Source: a virus. From it: 64,000 nucleotides of DNA. The translations under genes were made by a program, and so were the position numbers. The number at the start of each line of letters is the position of its first letter. Positions within the stretch are counted from its first letter, which is position 1. The notes below the pieces were generated by a model. That model was not told the origin of the DNA. It saw only the letters and a program-made list of their open reading frames with translations, and did no database searches. The stretch is taken from the IMG/VR virus record IMGVR_UViG_3300032011_003089, positions 1 through 64,000 of that record. One strand, written 5' to 3'. Positions 1 through 8,723 of this stretch are shown here, piece after piece.

Positions 1-1
1 C

Positions 2-1699
2 AATAAAGGAGACAGTATCGAAGGGCTATTTGACACGGTTAAAGATGTGGCAAATATTTCAAAGTGGGCTGGTGGAATCGGGCTGCACGTTCACGACGTA
101 AGAGCTAGGGGCAGCTTCATCAAGGGCACAGGGGGTCAGTCTGACGGCCTAGTTCCAATGATGAGAACTTACAATGAAGTCGCTCGTTGGATTAACCAAG
201 GAGGAAAGCGCAAGGGGTCGTTCGCCATCTATCTTGAGCCTTGGCACGCTGATGTGTATGAGTTTATTGAACTTAGAAAGAATCACGGCAAAGAAGAGAT
301 GAGGGCGAGAGATTTATTTTTGGCCTTATGGGTTCCAGACCTGTTCATGAAGCGCGTAAAAGACGATGGTGAATGGAGTTTATTTTGCCCTAGTGATGCT
401 AAAGGCCTCTCGGATACTTATGGGGAAAGATTTGAGGAGTTATATCAAGAGTATGAAAAGAAAGGTTTAGCCCGTAAGACTGTTAGCGCCAGAGCCTTAT
501 GGACGGAGATTCTAAAGGCTCAAATAGAAACTGGCACGCCCTATATACTATACAAAGACGCCGCTAATAATAAGTCTAATCAAAAAAACGTAGGGACAAT
601 CAAGTCTAGCAATCTTTGCACAGAGATTATCGAATACTCAGACTCTAAAGAGCAAGCCGTTTGTAATTTAGCTAGTATAGCAGTTAATAAATTCGTGATT
701 ATACCTACGGGACAAGTACGCTCTCAGGATAAATCGAAAAGAGGGTACGATTTAGATGAGCTAGAAGAATGTGCTTATCAAGTAAGCCTCAATCTTAATA
801 AAGTAATTGATATAAATTTTTACCCAACAAAGGAAACGAAGAAGTCCAACTTCCGTCACCGCCCCATAGGCATTGGGGTGCAAGGGCTTGCTGACGCATT
901 CGCTTTGCTTGGGTATGCTTTTGACTCGCCTGAGGCGGCGAAACTAAACAAAGAGATATTCGCCGCCATCTATCACGGAGCCATGAGGGCTTCGGTAGGT
1001 TTAGCTAAAAAGGATGGAGCTTATGACTCGTTCAAAGGCTCACCTATTTCCGAGGGTAAGTTTCAATTTGATTTATGGGGCATAACGCCCACCGAGACTT
1101 GGGATTGGGAGCACCTAAGGAAAGGAATTGCGAAACATGGAGTTAGAAATTCACTCTTACTTGCTCCTATGCCAACGGCCTCAACAGCTCAAATTCTAGG
1201 TAACAACGAGTGCTTCGAGCCTTTTACTAGCAACTTATATAAAAGAAATACGCTAGGTGGAGAGTTCGTAGTCATTAATAAACACTTAATTCAAGATTTA
1301 ATTAATTTAAATATCTGGAATGAAAGTATGAAGCTTAAAATGTTTGAACACAACGGCTCAATCCAAGAGATAGAGGGCATACCTGAGGATATAAAAGCTC
1401 TTTACAAAACGGTTTGGGAAATTCCTCAAAGAGTCGTTATTGATATGGCGGCTGATAGAGGGGCTTACATTTGTCAGTCTCAGTCTATGAACTTATTTAT
1501 GCCAGATGTAAACGTAGGCAAATTAAACTCTGCGCATTTTTACGCTTGGACGAAAGGCCTTAAAACGGGCATGTATTACCTTAGAACGCAAAGCAAAGCC
1601 ACGGCTTTGAAAGGTTTAGGTGTAGATTTAAACAAACAAGAGAAAGAATTAGCGTGTTCCATAGATAATCCAGAAAATTGTGAGGCTTGCGGCTCCTAG
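2..1699 (+). CDS. nrdA: Ribonucleotide reductase class I, large (alpha) subunit, 5' end cut by window
   Basis: Reduces ribonucleoside diphosphates to deoxyribonucleotides for phage DNA synthesis. The frame is open back to base 2, and the upstream residues read like the conserved DSIEG...[13 protein letters not shown] stretch of class I alpha subunits, so the gene starts before the window and the GTG at 47 is not the real start. Visible landmarks are NLCTEI with the radical-site cysteine, the [19 protein letters not shown] substrate-binding segment, the YLRTQ radical-transfer tyrosine region, and a C-terminal CEAC thiol pair that re-reduces the active site. The extended C terminus resembles viral and eukaryote-like NrdA proteins. 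No beta subunit (NrdB) is in the window; I expect it to the left. The partial length (about 565 residues) is compatible with a full protein of about 750-800. Confidence 0.96.
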   Translation, partial: NKGDSIEGLFDTVKDVANISKWAGGIGLHVHDVRARGSFIKGTGGQSDGLVPMMRTYNEVARWINQGGKRKGSFAIYLEPWHADVYEFIELRKNHGKEEMRARDLFLALWVPDLFMKRVKDDGEWSLFCPSDAKGLSDTYGERFEELYQEYEKKGLARKTVSARALWTEILKAQIETGTPYILYKDAANNKSNQKNVGTIKSSNLCTEIIEYSDSKEQAVCNLASIAVNKFVIIPTGQVRSQDKSKRGYDLDELEECAYQVSLNLNKVIDINFYPTKETKKSNFRHRPIGIGVQGLADAFALLGYAFDSPEAAKLNKEIFAAIYHGAMRASVGLAKKDGAYDSFKGSPISEGKFQFDLWGITPTETWDWEHLRKGIAKHGVRNSLLLAPMPTASTAQILGNNECFEPFTSNLYKRNTLGGEFVVINKHLIQDLINLNIWNESMKLKMFEHNGSIQEIEGIPEDIKALYKTVWEIPQRVVIDMAADRGAYICQSQSMNLFMPDVNVGKLNSAHFYAWTKGLKTGMYYLRTQSKATALKGLGVDLNKQEKELACSIDNPENCEACGS

Positions 1700-1719
1700 T
1701 ATGTGTAATTACATATGAG

Positions 1720-2004
1720 ATGGATTATCAAGTTATCTTTAATATTGCTTTGGGTGTGATTGGTACTGTGGCTGGTTGGTTTTTTAAGCTTGCTCACGAT
1801 AAAATTAAGGAATTAGAGATGGAAATCAATGATGTTGAAGAAAATCACGAAGATGACCACAGGGAAGTAGTTCAAAGAATCAACGACTTAGCCCTTTCTT
1901 TACCTGACAAATACGTTAATAAAAATGATTTTGAAAACTTAGTCAAGGTTGTTCATCACCGCTTCGATAGAATAGAAGAGAAGCTAGACTCTCTCAAAAA
2001 ATAA
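1720..2004 (+). CDS. Small membrane protein with a coiled coil, function unknown
   Basis: The protein has 94 residues. The N terminus holds one hydrophobic segment (about residues 4-22, VIFNIALGVIGTVAGWFF), followed by a charged, Glu/Lys/Asp/His-rich stretch (about 25-50) and a helical C terminus likely to form a coiled coil. I prefer the ATG at 1720 to the earlier in-frame start because it places the membrane segment at the very N terminus. The layout (one membrane helix, then a coiled coil) resembles small phage inner-membrane proteins such as the DUF2730 type. A holin or spanin-related role is possible, but nothing here proves it and no lysis genes are adjacent. It lies between nrdA and the glycan block. 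Confidence 0.6.
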   Translation: MDYQVIFNIALGVIGTVAGWFFKLAHDKIKELEMEINDVEENHEDDHREVVQRINDLALSLPDKYVNKNDFENLVKVVHHRFDRIEEKLDSLKK

Positions 2005-2005
2005 A

Positions 2006-2034
2006 TTTACTTTCAAATACTCTTGTGCTATAAT
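2006..2034 (+). promoter_or_regulatory. Sigma-70 type promoter, leaderless type
   Basis: TTTACT (2006-2011), a 17-nt spacer and a perfect TATAAT (2029-2034). Only five bases separate the -10 box from the GTG start at 2040, so the predicted transcription start falls on or next to the start codon. It would open the glycan operon. Confidence 0.75.
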
Positions 2035-2039
2035 TTAGT

Positions 2040-2726
2040 GTGGCGAAGACACTATTATTTTGCACTTCCTACTTCGAAACAGAGGAAATTTACTATCTTA
2101 GATACAAGAAGTGGATTTCTTATTACCTTTCTTTAGATTTTTCTAAAGATAAAGACGTCTTCATGTTGGATGATAATTCCGACCTGAATGTGGCTGACAA
2201 CCTCTACAACTTTATAGAAGGTGAGATAACAGAAAAAACCAAGATTGAGCGCATGAATTTCTTTCATTTTGACCAAAGATGGGGAGGCGCTCGCACAGCT
2301 AACCACGCTGGATGGTACAGGAGCTTTCTATTCTCTTTAGATATTGCAGACGTACTAGGATACGAAAAGATAATTCATATAGAATCAGATTTATACCTTC
2401 TTACCCCAAAGATTTGCGAGCACATAGATAACATTAATAGTGGATGGGTTTCATTTAAATGCCCAACCTACGGTTTCCCAGAGAGCTCGCTGCAAATTAT
2501 AAATAAAGATAATTTTGGAAAGTTCAGAAATTTTAAGAATGAACTGCAAGCCAAGGGTCTTGACAACCTAGGCTCTCAACAGGTAGAATGGTTACTGCCC
2601 TTATCAAAAATAGAAGATGAATTTACGGGCGATAGATACGGAGAAAAAGCCGTTAAGCAATCCAAGGATATGGATTATTACGCTCAGTCTAGACTCAACC
2701 AAAACTTTGTCTTTGACTTAAAATGA
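2040..2726 (+). CDS. Putative glycosyltransferase (GT-A-like), first gene of the glycan block
   Basis: A 228-residue protein with a GTG start placed directly downstream of a -10 box. The N terminus (TLLFCTSYFETEE) and the middle (GWYRSFLFSLDIADVLGYEKIIHIESDLYLLTP) resemble nucleotide-sugar-binding halves of GT-A enzymes, with the ESD in the position of a DxD-like metal motif. No single family is clear, so the enzyme assignment is inference from this pattern and from the neighbours. Its TGA overlaps the ATG of rmlA (ATGA), which indicates translational coupling. It could instead be a sugar-binding or otherwise non-catalytic relative. Confidence 0.5.
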   Translation: MAKTLLFCTSYFETEEIYYLRYKKWISYYLSLDFSKDKDVFMLDDNSDLNVADNLYNFIEGEITEKTKIERMNFFHFDQRWGGARTANHAGWYRSFLFSLDIADVLGYEKIIHIESDLYLLTPKICEHIDNINSGWVSFKCPTYGFPESSLQIINKDNFGKFRNFKNELQAKGLDNLGSQQVEWLLPLSKIEDEFTGDRYGEKAVKQSKDMDYYAQSRLNQNFVFDLK

Positions 2727-3574
2727 ATAAAGGCATCATACTTTCTGGTGGTACAGGGTCAAGGCTATACCCTCTAACTACAATTGTAAATAAACAATTG
2801 TTACATGTTTACGATAAGCCTATGGTTTACTACCCTCTCAGCACATTAATCAGAAAAGGAATTAGAGACATATGTATTATATCAAGCCCCTCTTATATTC
2901 AACACTATCTTAGATTATTTATAAACAGCTCCGAACTAGGATTAAACATAGAGTTTAGAGCGCAGATTGCCCCCAAAGGAATCCCTGAGGCTTTAACTAT
3001 ATCAGAAGACTTCATAGGTAAGGACTCATGCTGTCTTATACTTGGTGATAATATATTTCATGGAGCGCAGAGATATACCATCCCAGAAGAAGGCGCTATG
3101 ATATTTGGATACGCTGTCAAACATCCTTCAAGGTATGGAGTGGTGGAGTTTAACAGTAAAGGCAATGCGATATCTATAGAAGAGAAGCCAGAAAAACCCA
3201 AAAGTAAGTATGCTATACCTGGTATTTATTTCCTAGATAATAAGAGTATTAAATATGCAAAAGAGCTAAATCCATCCGAGCGAGGAGAGCTAGAGATAAC
3301 AGATTTAATCAAAAGATATCTAAAAGATGACGCTTTAAAAGTAACAAAATTAAACAGGGGATTTGTTTGGCTGGACGCTGGATTACCCTCAACGCTACAT
3401 CAAGCCTCAAGCTATATTCAGACCATTCAAGAGCGTCAAGACGTATCAATAGGGTGTATAGAAGAGGACTGCTACAGGGCGGGGTTCATAGATAAAAGAC
3501 AATTGAAAAAAATAGTTGAAACATACCCCGATTCAGAGTATAGGTTATACCTAGAGAGAGTCTTATCAGAATGA
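2723..3574 (+). CDS. rmlA: Glucose-1-phosphate thymidylyltransferase
   Basis: Makes dTDP-glucose from glucose-1-phosphate and dTTP, the entry step to dTDP-deoxysugars. The N terminus carries the nucleotidyltransferase signature (GGTGSRLYPLT, then NKQLLHVYDKPMVYYP). LGDNIFHG holds the metal-binding aspartate, and EEKPEKPKSKYAIPGIYF and the WLDAG segment follow. At 283 residues it is close to the usual ~290. It overlaps the preceding gene by ATGA, and its TGA overlaps the ATG of the next gene. Together with rmlB at 9479 and the RmlD-like reductase next door it could give a dTDP-6-deoxyhexose; no RmlC epimerase was recognised in the window. Confidence 0.93.
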   Translation: MNKGIILSGGTGSRLYPLTTIVNKQLLHVYDKPMVYYPLSTLIRKGIRDICIISSPSYIQHYLRLFINSSELGLNIEFRAQIAPKGIPEALTISEDFIGKDSCCLILGDNIFHGAQRYTIPEEGAMIFGYAVKHPSRYGVVEFNSKGNAISIEEKPEKPKSKYAIPGIYFLDNKSIKYAKELNPSERGELEITDLIKRYLKDDALKVTKLNRGFVWLDAGLPSTLHQASSYIQTIQERQDVSIGCIEEDCYRAGFIDKRQLKKIVETYPDSEYRLYLERVLSE

Positions 3575-4476
3575 GTCAAGCAGTATTATTAAATGATGAA
3601 ACCGCCAATGTAGTCTTATTCGGTGGCAGCGGTTATGTGGGTTCACTTTTCCAAGAAGTCCTAAAAGAAAGGGGCGTAACGTATTTCGCTCCAAGCAGTA
3701 GCATGTTAAACATGCTTCATCACGGTAGCGTAGAAGCGATTCTGGACGCCATGAAGCCAACGTTTGTCATAAACTGCGCTGGATATACAGGAAAGCCTAA
3801 TGTGGATGCGTGCGAATCATTCAAGGAAGAAACTAGGTCAGGCAACGTACTAGCACCCTTTAACTTAGCTCAAACATGCGATAAGCTTGGTATAGCTTGG
3901 GGTCATGTATCCTCTGGTTGCATCTATAACGGATATGATAAAGACTTCACGGAAGCAGACGAGCCTAATTTCTGTTTTGATAATCCACCTTGTAGCTATT
4001 ACAGCGGCACAAAAGCTGAAGCAGAAAAAATGCTTAAGGATATGGGCTGTTACATTTGGAGGCTTAGAATTCCTTTTGACGAATTTGACTCTCCGAGAAA
4101 CTATATATCCAAAGTGATGAATTACGATACTCTATTAGATGTGCCTAATTCTATATCTCATAGGAGAGATTTCGTAGAAGCGTGTTTAGACCTCTGGGGC
4201 AGCAACGCAGACCACGGCATATATAACGTAACTAACGGAGGCAGCGTTAAAGCTTCGGAGGTCCTTGACTTATTTACAAGCACGCACGGAGATACGTTTG
4301 AACACAAAAACTTTATGAATGACATAGAAGGTTTTTACAAAAAAGTAGGTTGTGCAACGCCTAGGTCTAACTGCGTACTCAGTAACGAGAAACTATTAAA
4401 CGCAGGAATAAAAATGAGGACAGCTAAAGAAGCTCTTCAGGACGCGGTTGAAAACTGGAAGCTTAATGAAGACTAA
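3571..4476 (+). CDS. NAD(P)-dependent sugar reductase/epimerase, RmlD-like (extended SDR)
   Basis: A 301-residue short-chain dehydrogenase. It has a Rossmann glycine motif near residues 18-25 (GGSGYVGS), an INCAGYTG segment, an SSGCIYNG strand with the catalytic serine region, and the YxxxK pair in YYSGTK. The overall pattern is that of dTDP-4-dehydrorhamnose reductase and related nucleotide-rhamnose synthase/reductases. It is coupled to rmlA upstream (ATGA) and overlaps neuB downstream by 11 nt. It probably completes a deoxysugar made from the RmlA/RmlB product, though the exact sugar cannot be read from sequence. Confidence 0.75.
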   Translation: MSQAVLLNDETANVVLFGGSGYVGSLFQEVLKERGVTYFAPSSSMLNMLHHGSVEAILDAMKPTFVINCAGYTGKPNVDACESFKEETRSGNVLAPFNLAQTCDKLGIAWGHVSSGCIYNGYDKDFTEADEPNFCFDNPPCSYYSGTKAEAEKMLKDMGCYIWRLRIPFDEFDSPRNYISKVMNYDTLLDVPNSISHRRDFVEACLDLWGSNADHGIYNVTNGGSVKASEVLDLFTSTHGDTFEHKNFMNDIEGFYKKVGCATPRSNCVLSNEKLLNAGIKMRTAKEALQDAVENWKLNED

Positions 4477-5284
4477 AGTTATAGCGGAGATTGGGATTAA
4501 CCATAACGGATGCGTTGAAACAGCGAAAAAGCTTATCGACGTAGCCGTTATCGCTGGCTGTCATTACGTTAAGTTTCAAAAGAGGAATCCAGACCTCTGT
4601 GTGCCCGAACATCAAAAAGACAAGCTCAAGAGTACGCCTTGGGGGGAGATGACCTATCTAGAGTACAAGCATAAAACAGAATTTAACTACGACCAGTACA
4701 ACGAAATCTTCGATTATTGTAATGATAAAAAAATCCATTGTTTTGCAAGCGTTTGGGATACAGACTCGGTTGATTTCATGTATAAATTTACAGACATAGC
4801 TAAAATTCCGTCAGCCTTAATTACAGATTTAGACCTGTGCAAATACGCAAGGGAAAATAACGCCAAACTTATGGTGTCTACGGGCATGTCAACAGAGAAT
4901 GAGGTTAAGGCGTGCGTCGAAGCTTGCGGTCCAGATGTAATTTTCCACACCAACTCAACATACCCCTCTCCTGTTTCAGAGCTTAACCTATCCTACCTTT
5001 ACTGGCTTCAAGGCAAGTATCGAAATGCTAAAATAGGCTATAGCGGGCATGAGTATGGGCTTGTACCCACATTTGCGGCTGTGGTCATGGGGGCCAAATA
5101 CGTTGAAAGACATATCACTTTAGATAGAACCATGTGGGGCTCAGACCAAATGGCTTCAGTGGAACCAGCGGGGCTGATTAAAATGGTGAAAGGGATAAGA
5201 GATGTTGAGTCCAGTATAGGAGTAGGTGGCCCAAGGCAGCTGCTAGAAAGCGAAAAAGCCAAAAGAGAAAGCTTAAGAAAATAA
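4466..5284 (+). CDS. neuB: Nonulosonic (sialic) acid synthase
   Basis: Condenses phosphoenolpyruvate with an N-acetylated hexosamine to give a nine-carbon sialic, legionaminic or pseudaminic-type acid. The N terminus IAEIGINHNG is the NeuB signature. KFQKRNPD, GMSTENEV, HTNSTYPSP, GYSGHEYGL and VERHITLDR match the TIM-barrel active site. I start at the ATG 4466, which puts the signature near residue 5, not at the upstream TTG. At 272 residues it ends after the barrel and lacks the C-terminal antifreeze-like (SAF) domain found in typical ~340-residue NeuB, so it may be a minimal form. The partner NeuA is at 8083. Confidence 0.9.
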   Translation: MKTKVIAEIGINHNGCVETAKKLIDVAVIAGCHYVKFQKRNPDLCVPEHQKDKLKSTPWGEMTYLEYKHKTEFNYDQYNEIFDYCNDKKIHCFASVWDTDSVDFMYKFTDIAKIPSALITDLDLCKYARENNAKLMVSTGMSTENEVKACVEACGPDVIFHTNSTYPSPVSELNLSYLYWLQGKYRNAKIGYSGHEYGLVPTFAAVVMGAKYVERHITLDRTMWGSDQMASVEPAGLIKMVKGIRDVESSIGVGGPRQLLESEKAKRESLRK

Positions 5285-5285
5285 A

Positions 5286-6125
5286 ATGATACCTAAAAAA
5301 ATACACCACATGCATCGCACGGGAGACTGGAGCAAAGACGTTAAAGGGCACGTTACGGAGAGGTGTCTCAAGTCTTTTGAGGAGCTTAATCCCGATTATG
5401 AAATAGTTCTATGGACTAATGATATGCTGTTCAAGTTCATGAAAGATGAGTGGCCAGAATATTACGACCAATGGATTAAAAATAATAAAGGCGGCATAGG
5501 CCACCTTAAGCCTTGGGATACAGCTAGACTTTGCGTGCTATATAAGTACGGCGGCTTTTATATGGACAATGATATTTCATGCATGAAACCCCTAGACGAC
5601 CTGTTAGACAACAGCTTCGTAGGTAGAAGGCCATTGTACAGATGGGATTTAAGAGGGCACTACTCTAGGAAAATATTTTGGAGCGATGAAGCAACAGCAG
5701 AAACATTTAATAATAAAGAATTAGATTTATATAACTTCGATAAAACCCCCCCGCATTCATGTAATGCGTTTTTCGCTTGTGCACCTAACGACCCAACCGT
5801 TAAACAGCTCATAGATGAAATTATCAAAAGGTCATCGATGCCAGAGCAAGCCGTATGCACCGCTACAGGCTGCGTGTTGTGGGGGCAAGTCTTAGAAAGA
5901 AAAATTAAAGAAAACGACCTAGAAGGAGTAAGATTCTTTGAGCATTACGAATTTGCAGAGGGCGCTGAGAAATTAGGGTGGATAGAGCCAGAGAAATTTG
6001 AGCAGCTATACGCTCTGCATAAAGCGTGGGAATGGAAGAAGGTCGCGGCTAGATGGAAGTGCTTCCCGTCAGAAAGAACGAAAGAACAAGCGGAATCTTT
6101 AGACCCAGAAAAAGGAATTATATGA
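5286..6125 (+). CDS. Glycosyltransferase of the DXD sugar-binding type (GT32-like)
   Basis: A 279-residue enzyme of the capsular-polysaccharide/Och1-like family. IPKKIHHMHRTG at the N terminus, the LKPWDTARLCVLYKYGGFYMDNDISC block with its DND (DXD) metal motif, and a later HSCNAFFACAPNDP segment are typical of this family. It transfers a sugar from a nucleotide donor; donor and acceptor are unknown. The gene starts one base after the neuB stop and its TGA overlaps the next ATG (ATGA), placing it inside the operon. Confidence 0.85.
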   Translation: MIPKKIHHMHRTGDWSKDVKGHVTERCLKSFEELNPDYEIVLWTNDMLFKFMKDEWPEYYDQWIKNNKGGIGHLKPWDTARLCVLYKYGGFYMDNDISCMKPLDDLLDNSFVGRRPLYRWDLRGHYSRKIFWSDEATAETFNNKELDLYNFDKTPPHSCNAFFACAPNDPTVKQLIDEIIKRSSMPEQAVCTATGCVLWGQVLERKIKENDLEGVRFFEHYEFAEGAEKLGWIEPEKFEQLYALHKAWEWKKVAARWKCFPSERTKEQAESLDPEKGII

Positions 6126-6817
6126 TACAAGAAATTAGAACGCTTTACGATAAGTACAAAGAAGAGCTTAGAGAGGTTAGAAACACCCAAAAAGAAAGAG
6201 CTTTAACACTAAGCCCTCATTTCGACGACATTGAAGCTGAGCTTCTTTACATGTTCGTAAGGGAATACCAGCCAAAGCATATGATAGAGTTCTCCCCGAT
6301 GGGAGGGTGGTCAACATCTTGGATTTTAGAAGCCTTAAATAGAAACGATAAAGGTAAATGTGTATCCTACGATTTAGTAGACAATAGCAAAGTAAACCTT
6401 TCAAAATTAGATTTAAACAAAGAGCGCTGGGAGTTGATACAAGGAGACGTTCAGCAACAATACTCTTCATTTGATTTTAACTCAATTGATTTTATATTTA
6501 TTGACTCTGACCACTCGACAGAATTCGCAGAAAGGTATATCCAAGAGGTGCTGGTACCAGCTAAAGAAAGTTACGAGTCACAGAATAAAAAAGTCCCCGT
6601 ATTCATTCATGATATATTTGGTAGGTTTGCCTCTTCAATCCAAGAGGGTGAAGTAGTAAAAAGATTTCTATCCGAAAACCAAATAGAACATATCACCCCC
6701 TCAATTTTTGGCCCGAACTCTGAAGACTTTGAAGAGATTAGGGGAGAGCTGGGTCTAAATCAAGACTTCGTTCACAACTCAACAGCCAACCCAGTGGTAG
6801 TATTTAAATTAGGATAA
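6122..6817 (+). CDS. Class I SAM-dependent methyltransferase (Methyltransf_24-like)
   Basis: The chosen start is the ATG at 6122 in the ATGA overlap with the previous gene, giving 231 residues; a longer upstream frame would run through the preceding coding region. The SAM-binding core is visible: MIEFSPMGGWSTSWIL (motif I region), CVSYDLVDN (acidic loop), WELIQGDVQQ, then IDFIFIDSDHS (motif IV). FIHDIFG follows. The family methylates sugars, small molecules or nonribosomal products. In this operon a sugar O-methylation is likely, but this is inferred from context. Confidence 0.75.
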   Translation: MIQEIRTLYDKYKEELREVRNTQKERALTLSPHFDDIEAELLYMFVREYQPKHMIEFSPMGGWSTSWILEALNRNDKGKCVSYDLVDNSKVNLSKLDLNKERWELIQGDVQQQYSSFDFNSIDFIFIDSDHSTEFAERYIQEVLVPAKESYESQNKKVPVFIHDIFGRFASSIQEGEVVKRFLSENQIEHITPSIFGPNSEDFEEIRGELGLNQDFVHNSTANPVVVFKLG

Positions 6818-6820
6818 ATT

Positions 6821-8086
6821 ATGCCAGCATCAGAAGGACTATTAACATCACTTAAAAACCAACACGGTATAAATACCTACTTTGAAACAGGGCTAGCCGA
6901 AGGCAACGGCGTAAGAAAAGCCCTTAACTGCGGGTTCGATAATATTTATAGCGTTGACATCTGCACAAGGTGGGTAGAAGAAGGTAAGGAAAACTTCAAA
7001 GACAACACGAACGTAAATCTTATTCAAGGCGACTCTCAAAACTTAGCGGAATACATCAAAGATATCGATGAAAAGATTTTAATTTTCTTAGACGCGCATA
7101 ATGACCACAGCAATATGGATTATGAGCAGTCTGATGTAGATTGCCCGATTCTCCAAGAGTTAGAGGCTATTAAATCACACCCAATCAAAGACCATGTTAT
7201 AATTATTGATGATGTTAGAGTTATAAGGAACGACCACGACGACACGCTTAGAGCTATAGGCGGAGAATTTAGGGGTAGAGACTGCGTGAACTGGGGTAAA
7301 AACATGAATCTACCTGAAATAGAAAAGAAGATTCTAGAGGTGAACCCAGACTACCAAGTCCAATACTCTGGAGACCAAATAGTGATAACTTTAGAGCCAA
7401 AGAAAACAAAGTATTCAGACAAACTAGAATCGTTCAATGAGTTTGGATTCTTTATTATAGAGGATTTTTTCAGTAACGAAGAAGTGTCTAGATACAGAGC
7501 CTTGTGTGATAACTATTTCGCTAATCACCCCAGCGTGGCCATTGATGGAGGAAAAGTAGTTCCAGGGTGGGCAGGTAATACTCCAGAAATGGAAGAGTTA
7601 AATAATCTCCATGAAGACGCGGCTATCCTAGAGGTAGCGAAAAGCGCTCTCGGGGAATCATTCGTATTCGCTGAGCACGCTGACCTACATCAAAACAAGG
7701 GGACTGGTTGGCATAGAGACGTTAAAGACTTTGAAAGGGGCGGGGGTCATTGGCCGAATTGGACTAACGATTTTCGAGTTATCAAAATTGCGTTCCTTCT
7801 CCAAGACCACACGGATAATGACTACGGCATGTGGATGGAAGTGGGCTCGCATAAAGAGGGCGTAAATGGGGAAAGAATCCCCATAAGAAGCGCAGCCACA
7901 GATTTGATAGTTTTTGACCAAAGGATTCACCATAAAGGCTGGCAAAACGGGAGCGCGTACAAAAACCAATTCGGAAAGGACAGATATTTAATCACTTACG
8001 GTTATGGAGTAGATAACGAATTAACTAAAACACATTCTGCTGGATGTAAGAAAAGACAAGACAGCCAAAGAGAGAAGATGAGATGA
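6821..8086 (+). CDS. Fusion of a methyltransferase-like domain and a phytanoyl-CoA dioxygenase (PhyH) domain
   Basis: A 421-residue two-domain protein. Residues about 1-195 form a Rossmann methyltransferase-like domain (YFETGLAEGNGVRKAL, IYSVDICTRW, VNLIQGDSQN, ILIFLDAHNDH, HVIIIDDVRV). Residues about 200-400 form a PhyH-type Fe(II)/2-oxoglutarate oxygenase: HxD in GWHRDVKD (H298, D300), the distal histidine in RIHHKG (about H370), and a following arginine for 2-oxoglutarate. PhyH relatives hydroxylate small molecules and lipids, and some modify sugars. The ATG is 4 nt after the previous stop, and the end overlaps neuA by ATGA. Substrate is unknown; a surface-glycan sugar is the contextual guess. 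Confidence 0.8.
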   Translation: MPASEGLLTSLKNQHGINTYFETGLAEGNGVRKALNCGFDNIYSVDICTRWVEEGKENFKDNTNVNLIQGDSQNLAEYIKDIDEKILIFLDAHNDHSNMDYEQSDVDCPILQELEAIKSHPIKDHVIIIDDVRVIRNDHDDTLRAIGGEFRGRDCVNWGKNMNLPEIEKKILEVNPDYQVQYSGDQIVITLEPKKTKYSDKLESFNEFGFFIIEDFFSNEEVSRYRALCDNYFANHPSVAIDGGKVVPGWAGNTPEMEELNNLHEDAAILEVAKSALGESFVFAEHADLHQNKGTGWHRDVKDFERGGGHWPNWTNDFRVIKIAFLLQDHTDNDYGMWMEVGSHKEGVNGERIPIRSAATDLIVFDQRIHHKGWQNGSAYKNQFGKDRYLITYGYGVDNELTKTHSAGCKKRQDSQREKMR

Positions 8087-8715
8087 AAACCGTCTCTTTA
8101 ATTTTAGCTAGAGGAGGAAGCAAAGGTATACCCGATAAAAATGTAACGCCCCTTAAGGGTAAACCTCTGTTGCAGTACGTTGTAGACGCGTCAAAAAAGT
8201 CCAACGCCGAAGAAACGTGGGTCAGCACCGACTGTAGGAATATAATGAATGCGGCGGACGACTTAGGGGCTTACGTCATTCGTAGGCCCGAGCACATTTC
8301 CCAAGACGACTCCAAAAGCGACGAGGCATTAATTCACTTTGCTAACAACATTAGCTTTGATAGGTTAGTATTTATCCAGCCAACGTCCCCGCTGCTTGAA
8401 GCGGAGGATATAAACGCTGGATTAATAAAAATGGATAATTATGATTCAGTATTCTCCGTTTATAAAGAGCACTGGATTCCAGAGTGGGATTTAGATGGTA
8501 CCCCACATGGGTGGGACTTGAATGACCGCCCAATGAGGCAGGACGTTCCTGAGACGTACGTTGAGAATGGGGCTTTTTATATTACAACTAAAGAAGCGCT
8601 GCTTAAAACTGGCTTGAGATATAGTGGTAGCATGGGCATGGTGGAAATGCCAAAGCAAAGAAGTTTTCAGGTGGACACCTACGATGATTTGACATTGATT
8701 GAAAAACTGCTATAA
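8083..8715 (+). CDS. neuA: CMP-nonulosonic acid (CMP-sialic acid type) cytidylyltransferase
   Basis: Activates a nonulosonic acid with CTP to give the CMP-sugar donor. The signature LARGGSKGIPDKNVTPLKGKP is at residues 8-28. WVSTDCRNI, RRPEHIS, IQPTSPLL and ENGAFYIT follow as in NeuA, LegF and PseF. The length of 210 residues fits a single-domain enzyme. It starts in an ATGA overlap with the oxygenase gene. Together with neuB it forms a synthesis-activation pair; the enzymes making the hexosamine precursor are not in the window. The 3' end contains the promoter of the next gene. Confidence 0.9.
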   Translation: MKTVSLILARGGSKGIPDKNVTPLKGKPLLQYVVDASKKSNAEETWVSTDCRNIMNAADDLGAYVIRRPEHISQDDSKSDEALIHFANNISFDRLVFIQPTSPLLEAEDINAGLIKMDNYDSVFSVYKEHWIPEWDLDGTPHGWDLNDRPMRQDVPETYVENGAFYITTKEALLKTGLRYSGSMGMVEMPKQRSFQVDTYDDLTLIEKLL

Positions 8716-8716
8716 T
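8689..8716 (+). promoter_or_regulatory. Consensus sigma-70 promoter, leaderless type
   Basis: TTGACA (8689-8694), a 16-nt spacer and TATAAT (8711-8716), both hexamers perfect, inside the 3' end of neuA. Seven bases separate the -10 box from the GTG start at 8724, so the transcript should begin at or next to the start codon. Confidence 0.8.
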
Positions 8717-8723
8717 TATATAG

